DNA from: Diplolepis rosae
Lineage: Eukaryota > Arthropoda > Insecta > Hymenoptera > Diplolepididae
DNA length: 64,000 bases
Assembly: GCA_030998225.1 (NCBI GenBank)
Contig: JAPYXD010000704.1
Coordinates: 10,726,001-10,790,000, forward strand
Reading direction: 5' to 3'
Under the pieces are notes generated by a model. That model had not been told where the DNA came from. It searched no databases and saw nothing but the letters and a program-made list of their open reading frames with translations. Shown in pieces: positions 58,168 through 64,000 of this stretch. Within the stretch, counting starts at the first letter, position 1; each line of letters begins with the position of its first letter. Made by a program: the position numbers and the translations under genes.

Positions 58168-58377
58168 AAAAACAAGTGTGTTACTTCTACACGTGAATCA
58201 CGATAGTAACTTTTTAGGCATTTGAAGTGTGTATTTTTAATACACATTTTGGGTACAAAACGTTAAAGTGTTTGAAAATTAAACGTTACGTTTGTAATGT
58301 GTATTAAAAATACACACTTCAAATGCCTAAAAAGTTACTATCGTGATTCACATGTAGAAGTAACACGCTTATTTTTA
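58168..58377. mobile_element. Near-perfect palindromic MITE
   Basis: Arms of about 80 bp (ACACGTGAATCACGATAGTA, AACTTTTTAGGCATTTGAAG, TGTGTATTTTTAATACACAT) are inverted at 58,296-58,376, with a loop of about 48 nt. Only one or two mismatches, so young or maintained. A transcript would form a long hairpin. Confidence 0.8.
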
Positions 58378-58399
58378 GAGTGTACTTACAGCTTTAAAC

Positions 58400-58817
58400 G
58401 ATGTACTTACAGTTTTGAACGTTCATTGAACGATAATAAGATTTTTTTTTTTAAACTAAATGATTGGTTTCTTTTTCATCAAAATAAAAAGTAGCGTATA
58501 TTCAATAACAGATTGTATATTTCTAAGGCTCTAAATATAAACATAATAATTAATTTTGTTCTGAAAGAAAAATTTTTGTCATCGTTCAATGAATGTCAAA
58601 ACTGTAAGTATATTTTTGAACGTTCATTGAACGATGACAAAGATTTTTCTTTCAAATCAAAATTAATTATTATGTTTACATTTAGGGCCATTTAAATATA
58701 CAACCTGTCATGAATAATACACTATTTTTTAATTTTCGGCAGCAAAAACTAATTATTTACTTTTCAAAAAAATATATTTTTAATCGTTCAATGGACGTTT
58801 AGAACTGTAAGTACATC
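58400..58817. mobile_element. Two adjoining MITEs of the TGTACTTACAG family
   Basis: The first copy runs TGTACTTACAGTTTTGAACG (58,401) to the inverse end AAACTGTAAGTATA (58,598-58,611); the second starts at TTTTGAACGTTCATTGAACG (58,613) and ends GTTTAGAACTGTAAGTACAT (58,817). The interiors are in opposite orientation to each other. Same family as 43,245-43,457. An extra partial end, TGTACTTACAGCTTTAAACG, precedes at 58,381. Confidence 0.7.
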
Positions 58818-59545
58818 TCTGTTAAGCAAAATCACCATATTTAGTATTTATGCAAGAAATCCGAACAATAATTATATAAAAATATAAAAAACAGACGGGA
58901 AAAACGAAGTGTTGGTTCCACTTCGATTCTGGTGTAGAATCTACTTGCAACAGAAATTTCAGATTGTCATAACCCACTTAAGGGGACTAGGCAATCGTTT
59001 TTCGATCATTTTTACATTTTGTTTTCACTCTTTTTTTTGTAGGTTTTGTGGGCAACTGTGGTTATAAAGAGTATATTTCTGTATTGCAGAAGTCAATTAA
59101 ATCAATTTAATTACAGATAACACTGCAAAACTAAGAAAAAATATGTTAAAATTTCAAAATCTGCGCCGCCATTTTGCTACAGCAATATTAATTTCTATGA
59201 TTTTTTTTTACTCATAGATTATATTGAATAAAAACGACACAAAGGGTTTTCTAGTACTTTCTTTCATTTTTTTGTCAAAAATTAAAATCGTGTTTTAATG
59301 TTTTGTGAGTAATTATTGGGTAATAATGAGTAATTATTTACGTAATTACTCTCTCGTATTATAATTAATTTTGTCCAAAGTCGTATACACCCAGAAAAAA
59401 GTTTTATTTAAATTTAAGAAATCCTTTTTTCAATTTCATGTCTTCAATTCGAAGTAAAAACACCTTTAGAACAAATATAAGTTTATTTGATTTTAAGAAA
59501 CCATCTCTTTAGCCTTTTTTAAATGAAAGAAATTATTTTTTTATT
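58818..59545. other. Unassigned AT-rich sequence
   Basis: No gene or repeat recognised. Confidence 0.3.
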
Positions 59546-59605
59546 CATTTCTCGTTATTCTGGCATAGGGTCAGATTCTTTTTATTCTCTTCGATTAAAA
59601 TTATC
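59546..59605 (-). repeat. PLE pseudo-LTR-like terminal fragment
   Basis: TTCTGGCATAGGGTCAGATT then TTCTTCGATTAAAATTATCAC is almost identical to 40,484-40,530 and resembles the pseudo-LTR segment AATTTGGCATGGGGTCAGTT (11,389). It may be a fragment of a related PLE's pseudo-LTR end. Confidence 0.4.
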
Positions 59606-60165
59606 ACACGGAGAAAAATGGATATTGACCCATAATATCTAGATATTGAGGCACAATGTCAGTAGCATTCAACTATGTGACAAACATTTAGATATTCTAC
59701 TTCAATGCCTGCAGATATTGAAAAAAAGATGTTAACCACCAGTATCTCAGATATTGAGCTTGATTATCTCAGATATTAAAAACGAATATTCAAGATACTA
59801 AACTTCTGCACTGAGAAAACAGTTTGGTAGTGGCAACAAAAATTTGGTTGTCGCAACAAAATAATTTGTTTGATATACAGCTGACAAAAAGTTTTGTTGG
59901 ACCAACCAAATTTTGTTGTTGAATTTTTAGTTTCACTCAACCAAATAATTTTGTAGTGATAACAAAAGTGTTTTGTTAGTATGACAAAACTTATTGTTGA
60001 TTCAACAAAATTATTTTGTTCCAAGAAAAAAATTACTTTTTTGAAAGAGAAAAATTATTTTGTTAGGAGAGCATACTTTTTTTAGTAGAACAAAATCGTT
60101 TTGTTGAAGGAAATTCATAATTTTGTTAAATTAGCAATATTTTTTGCACAGATAAAACATATTTC
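59606..60165. repeat. MITE-like repeats with CAACAAAA / TTTTGTTG words
   Basis: 59,606 starts with the CACGGAGAAAAATGG terminus seen at 1,119 and 6,778, followed by repeats of AGATATTGA words. 59,815-60,165 contains many CAACAAAATTTTGTTG-like words in both orientations. The 82-codon minus-strand ORF (59,776-60,024) arises from these words and is not a gene. Confidence 0.45.
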
Positions 60166-60344
60166 TATGCACGGAAAGAGAAATATGAATTTCCGAGGTT
60201 ATTCGAATTTACAAATCATAAAAGTAAAAAAAAAGTCAACTACACGTATCATTATTTACATTGTTAAAATTTTCTGAACACTTTCTGGTAAGATTTTTAA
60301 CAATCACTTTGCAAGACTCTGCCATATTGATTTTAATCCCAAAA

Positions 60345-61599
60345 TAAAAGTGAAAAATCTGCCCGCTTCGCGGGCACATTCTCATCGCGCGCTTCGCGCG
60401 CAACTCGATTCGCTCGCAAGTTTGAGCGCGCGATTCGATCGTCGCACTTCGCGCTCGGTCTTGTGCTCTTCGCATACATTTAAGTTTATTTCTTATATTT
60501 TGATACTGAAGCTCAAACCAATTTTATAATAATATTACAGATGATGTGAATTACACATTTTCTCAAAGTTACTGAATTTCTTTTTGAATTTAAGTGAAAC
60601 AGGAAATTCAATTTACTTAAGGCTCTATCGGCCTTAAGGAACACATTCTCATCATGACACTCGCGCTTCGCGCTCGATTTTCTGTATACATTTCAGTATA
60701 ACTTTTTAATAAATTACATGATTAAAAGAATTTACTTTCTTCCACATATCTAAAAAGGAAAAACAATCGTAGACTTTATTTAAGGAAACGATTTTGCAGA
60801 ACAACGCTTATTTCGTATCTCACATATTTTGGTGAAAAAAATCGAATTTTTTCAATATTAAAAATCAAAACATAAAATATACATCCTGTCCCGAAATTTC
60901 TTTATCAGAATTTGTAGACCTCATTTAGGCAAACAATTTTCCATCTAAATGTTTTTTTTGTATCTCACATATTTTGTCTAAAAAATGGAATTTTTGAATT
61001 TTAATCGTATTTTTTGGAATTGAAACGAAAAATATATGTTTTATCAAAAACTGTGTGAGACAAAATTTGTAGATCTTTTTGAAACGACAAACTTTGTATT
61101 CTTACGTTTTTTTCGTATTTCGAATATTATTGTTAAAAAATTGAATTTTGGATTTTCAATAGTTTTTTTTTTGAATTAAAAAGAAAAATATGCATCTTAT
61201 GAAAAAATTTTAGAATTCAAATTTGTAGGACTTTATGTAGAAAATGATATTGTATCATAACGTTTTTTCGTATCTCGTATAATTTAACTGGAAAATGGAA
61301 TTTTGATATTGACTTTTTTCGAATTTGAATATGCTGTAACATTTCTAATTTTGATTTAATCAAAAAATGTTATCAGGATAATTTTTTAGAGATTTATGAG
61401 CACTATCTAAAACCAGTATTAAAATTTTTAATTTTTTCAAAAAATTATTTTCAAAAACACAAAAGTAGTGCTCCGTCCCTCAATTTTGATAGGATGTGGC
61501 TGGTTAACGAACTTGTCCTTACTTTTTCGGCTCCGATAAAGTGTACCAAAGCTCAATTCAATCTGATAATTCTATCGAGAGTTATGCCGCACACGACCT

Positions 61600-61634
<35 letters not shown>

Positions 61635-61668
61635 CTTTCGTAAAAACCATTTTTTCTGACTCAGGGGG
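60345..61668 (+). repeat. 1.3-kb interspersed repeat with GC-rich hairpins and (ACAG)n tail, copy 2
   Basis: Same order as 1,745-3,115: GC hairpins (GCCCGCTTCGCGGGC at 60,361, CGCGCGCTTCGCGCGC at 60,387), GTCTTGTGCTCTTCGCATAC, AT-rich body, a longer ACAG run (61,603-61,632) and GACTCAGGGGG. It lacks one hairpin block present in copy 1 (around 1,840-1,880). The sequences adjoining the two copies differ, so these are two insertions rather than a duplicated locus. Confidence 0.75.
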
Positions 61669-62120
61669 TCTCAAAACGTAAAGATTTGATGAAAATTTCG
61701 AAAGTCATTTTTCACATAAAACCAATACCTTCTCATCCATGATGAGAATGTAAAAATGATAAATGAATATGTTTGATTAAATGCACTATTAGGGTTAGAT
61801 TAGGGTTAGATTTACCTTTGAAGGTATTTATCAGGCCTGGTAAGCCCCATTCCTCCAAGAGTTGGTGCATTTTTAAGTCAGACATCAACAAATATGAAGT
61901 CGCGAATTCGATTAAATTAAATTTCGGTGAACGGCGAAAATAAAGACATGTGGTTTCTCGGTAACGTTTGCTACATCGAATCAAACAAAAGAGCCGCGTG
62001 ACCAGACCTGTGTATCGAGGAATTGAAATATGTCACCAGTGTTCAGGTGTCGCTAGTATAGTAACTTTGCACTGTCAAAGCACGTAACACATGGAAAATA
62101 ACACAATAATATGAAAACAG
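61669..62120. other. Unassigned spacer
   Basis: Contains two copies of TTAGGGTTAGA (61,790-61,811). The minus-strand 83-codon ORF (61,733-61,984) has no recognisable domain. Confidence 0.3.
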
Positions 62121-64000
62121 TTTATTATTATTATTATTATAAATATGGCTGGGACCCCGAAGGGCCCCTGATGCTTGGGTAATCCCGTTGCATCACCAAC
62201 TAAAAACCTCATGCGCGACCCCACAGCCCGTGCCAAAGGGCAAGGACCTGGGCCACGTTTTTGGTCTGAATCACGGCTACGTCTATGGAGACGCAGCCCG
62301 CGAGAGACTGTCGTTTGTCCCCAATTGCTGGACAATGGCAGAGTATATGGGTGGAAGTTTCATTGTCTTCCCCACATAGTCGACAAAGTGGACTTTTAGC
62401 AAGCCCTATATTGTGTCTATGGTAGGCGAGGTTGCCGTGACCAATAAGCACTTCTGTTATGGTCTTTACCTCGGTTCTACTAAGTCTGCGCAGATCTGCA
62501 GCTCGTTTGGGGTTTAGATATTCCCCCATGAGGGCTTTGGCTTGTTTGCATGCCGTTGCCTTGTACCACTCTTCCTGGTGTTTCTCGGCCAGCCACTTTT
62601 TAATGTCTTCTGTGACCGACCTATTTGAAATACCTATTACTGGTTCTAGACCAGTCGGGTTTTGTTTTGTCGCTAGCTTGGCTAGTCTATACGCTGTCTC
62701 GTCGCCCTTGATACCCCTGTGTCCGGGGGTCCAGAGGACTGTGACTTGGTTGTCTTTCGCTAGTTTGTTCAATGCTTTGTAGCATTCCCAGACCAGCGTT
62801 GAGGTAGTCACTAACTTACCTAGTGTCATGATAGCCGCTCTACTATCTGAGCAGATGCGGATGTTCCTGCCGTGGCCATGATTCCGTGCTACGCATGCAT
62901 ATTGGAGTACCACGAGGCTTGTGTCCCTGTTCTTCCCATAGACACCAGTCCCCGCATCCTCCATGTTTTGGAGCCGTCTGCAAACCAGTTGTCTCCATCT
63001 CCTGGCAGATTTGCGCGACCCACCCTCCAATCTCCCATGGTTGACAAGCTTACCTTGTACCTTTTGTCAAAGAGGTACCGTGGAGACGTCCTGTCTCTTA
63101 CCATTTTCATGATCGGTCTCTTTGCGATGTTGACAGTGGTTTTTAGTTTTTTCGAAATCACTGTGTTAGGGTTTACACCAATTCTCCAGGCCGCCTTGCT
63201 AGCCTCGGCTGTGATGGTTAGGTGCAGAGGCTCTAGCCCCATTAGTGCTCCCAACGCTGTTGTGGGTGAGGACTTCGAGGCGCTAGTGATGCCTCTAAGG
63301 ATCATCCCTCGAAGTCTTTCCAACCTAGCCATGGCTGTCTTCTGCTTGACTGCTCCACCAGATCAATGATTCTGCAGAGCCAGAGGGTTGATATAAATTT
63401 ATTGCACTTGTTATCGAAGTGGCCTTTCCAAGTGAGCTTATTGTCCAAGATAACTCCTAGATATTTAGCGCTCTTAGAAATTTCTAGACGCTGCTTTTTC
63501 AGTTCCAGTGTTCTAGATGTACTCCATTTGTACCGCTTGGTAAAAATGACTACGTCAGTCTTACCTGGGTTCACCGAGAGTCCTTTTGTTCTACACCAGG
63601 TATCCACAGCTTTTAGTGACTGTTGCATTACGCCCATAAGTGCATCCAAATGCATTCCGCGTTCTATGACTAGGATGTCGTCAGCATATCCAATGGGGTG
63701 ACATCCTTGGTCAGTTAGTAGATGCAGTAGTTCATCCACCACTAGACTCCACAGCAGGGGAGATAGTACTCCTCCCTGCGGGCATCCTGAGTCAACGATC
63801 CCTTGGAGGGTAGTATTTCCTTTGGTAATCGTGATGTTCCTGTTTCCTAGCATATGGCAGGTCCAGTCAACTACGGCTATGGGCACTCCTTGTCTTATCA
63901 TAGCTCTCCTGATCACTTCACTGGATGTGTGGTTAAAGGCACCCTCAATATCCATGAATGTTCCAATAGCGAATCCTTTAAGGTTCATTTGGGCCTCAAT
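62121..64000 (-). mobile_element. LINE (RNase H-bearing, I/LOA-like), 5' end beyond the window
   Basis: A non-LTR retrotransposon read on the minus strand: RT, RNase H, a Cys/His motif, a short 3' UTR (about 62,141-62,208) and a (TAA)n 3' tail at 62,121-62,140. The presence of RNase H and a short microsatellite tail is typical of the I-related clades; the exact clade needs a tree. The body is GC-richer than the surrounding DNA. Confidence 0.85.
62209..63988 (-). pseudogene. LINE ORF2 fragment: reverse transcriptase and RNase H, two frame breaks
   Basis: Three overlapping minus-strand frames form one protein. 63,988-63,302: RT palm with FMDIEGAFNHTS (motif A), GCPQGGVLSPLLW (motif B), IGYADDILVI (motif C), LSVNPGKTDVVIF (D) and AKYLGVILDNKLTWKGHF (E). 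63,332-62,889: the linker and the start of RNase H (NWFADGSK, catalytic Asp). 63,030-62,209: the rest of RNase H (ICSDSRAAIM, VLWTPGHRGIKGDETAYRLA) and CRLCGEDNETSTHILCHC, a CCHC-type motif. The frame changes near 63,330-63,360 and near 62,960 (between DGSK and MEDAGTG), each consistent with a one-base indel. The enzyme would copy the element RNA at a nicked target; this copy is inactive as it stands. The N-terminal endonuclease and RT start lie outside the window. Confidence 0.88.

Noticed and set aside
61790..61812. TTAGGGTTAGA telomere-like repeat
   Set aside because: Only two copies and not a pure TTAGG or TTAGGG run, so it does not mark a telomere.
62459..63701. Plus-strand ORFs of 107, 165 and 111 codons
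   Set aside because: Antisense to the LINE RT/RNase H frames; no domain of their own.

Overview
This is an AT-rich arthropod (most likely insect) genomic window that consists almost entirely of repeats and transposable elements. I find no host protein-coding exon that I can defend. The eukaryotic assignment rests on a Penelope-like retroelement (PLE) with reverse transcriptase plus GIY-YIG endonuclease, a mariner transposase relic, an RNase H-bearing LINE, hammerhead-type ribozyme motifs, many foldback MITEs and complex satellites. The lack of exons, together with a ratchet-point-like splice motif at 43,861-43,879, would fit the inside of a very long intron or an intergenic repeat block; this is inference.

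Layout. 1-11,372: foldback and MITE copies, a 1.3-kb repeat containing GC-rich hairpins, a 144-bp minisatellite with poly-G tracts (4,340-5,830), a mariner pseudogene split by a foldback element and with a hAT-type MITE just upstream, and a palindromic element with two decayed hammerhead motifs. 11,373-40,033: the dominant structure, a 28.7-kb head-to-head pair of PLEs. Each arm reads, from the centre outward, satellite - pseudo-LTR - RT/GIY-YIG ORF - satellite - pseudo-LTR. The strand switches at 24,177-24,184. The minus-strand RT ORF (15,834-18,476) is open throughout; the plus-strand copy (28,002-30,558) is split by a 1-nt homopolymer indel. All four pseudo-LTRs carry an identical hammerhead-like motif. 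The satellite (about 19 kb in four blocks) is built from a conserved box of about 18-20 bp followed by spacers drawn from a small recurring set, in a higher-order period near 192 bp.

40,034-62,100: more foldback elements and MITEs, several belonging to the same families as on the left, a 131-bp tandem array (44,725-46,265), a degenerate tRNA-Ala-like sequence, a third kind of hammerhead motif (49,782-49,828), a tandemly duplicated palindromic MITE (51,781-52,405), a 2.9-kb inverted-repeat element (53,740-56,640) and a second copy of the 1.3-kb GC-hairpin repeat. 62,121-64,000: the 3' part of a minus-strand LINE (RT, RNase H, Cys/His motif) with two frame breaks, running off the right edge.

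The most notable object is the PLE in which a complex satellite sits at the same junctions in both copies (between the ORF 3' end and the next pseudo-LTR). The satellite therefore looks like an integral part of the mobile unit, i.e. a retroelement that may carry and seed satellite DNA.
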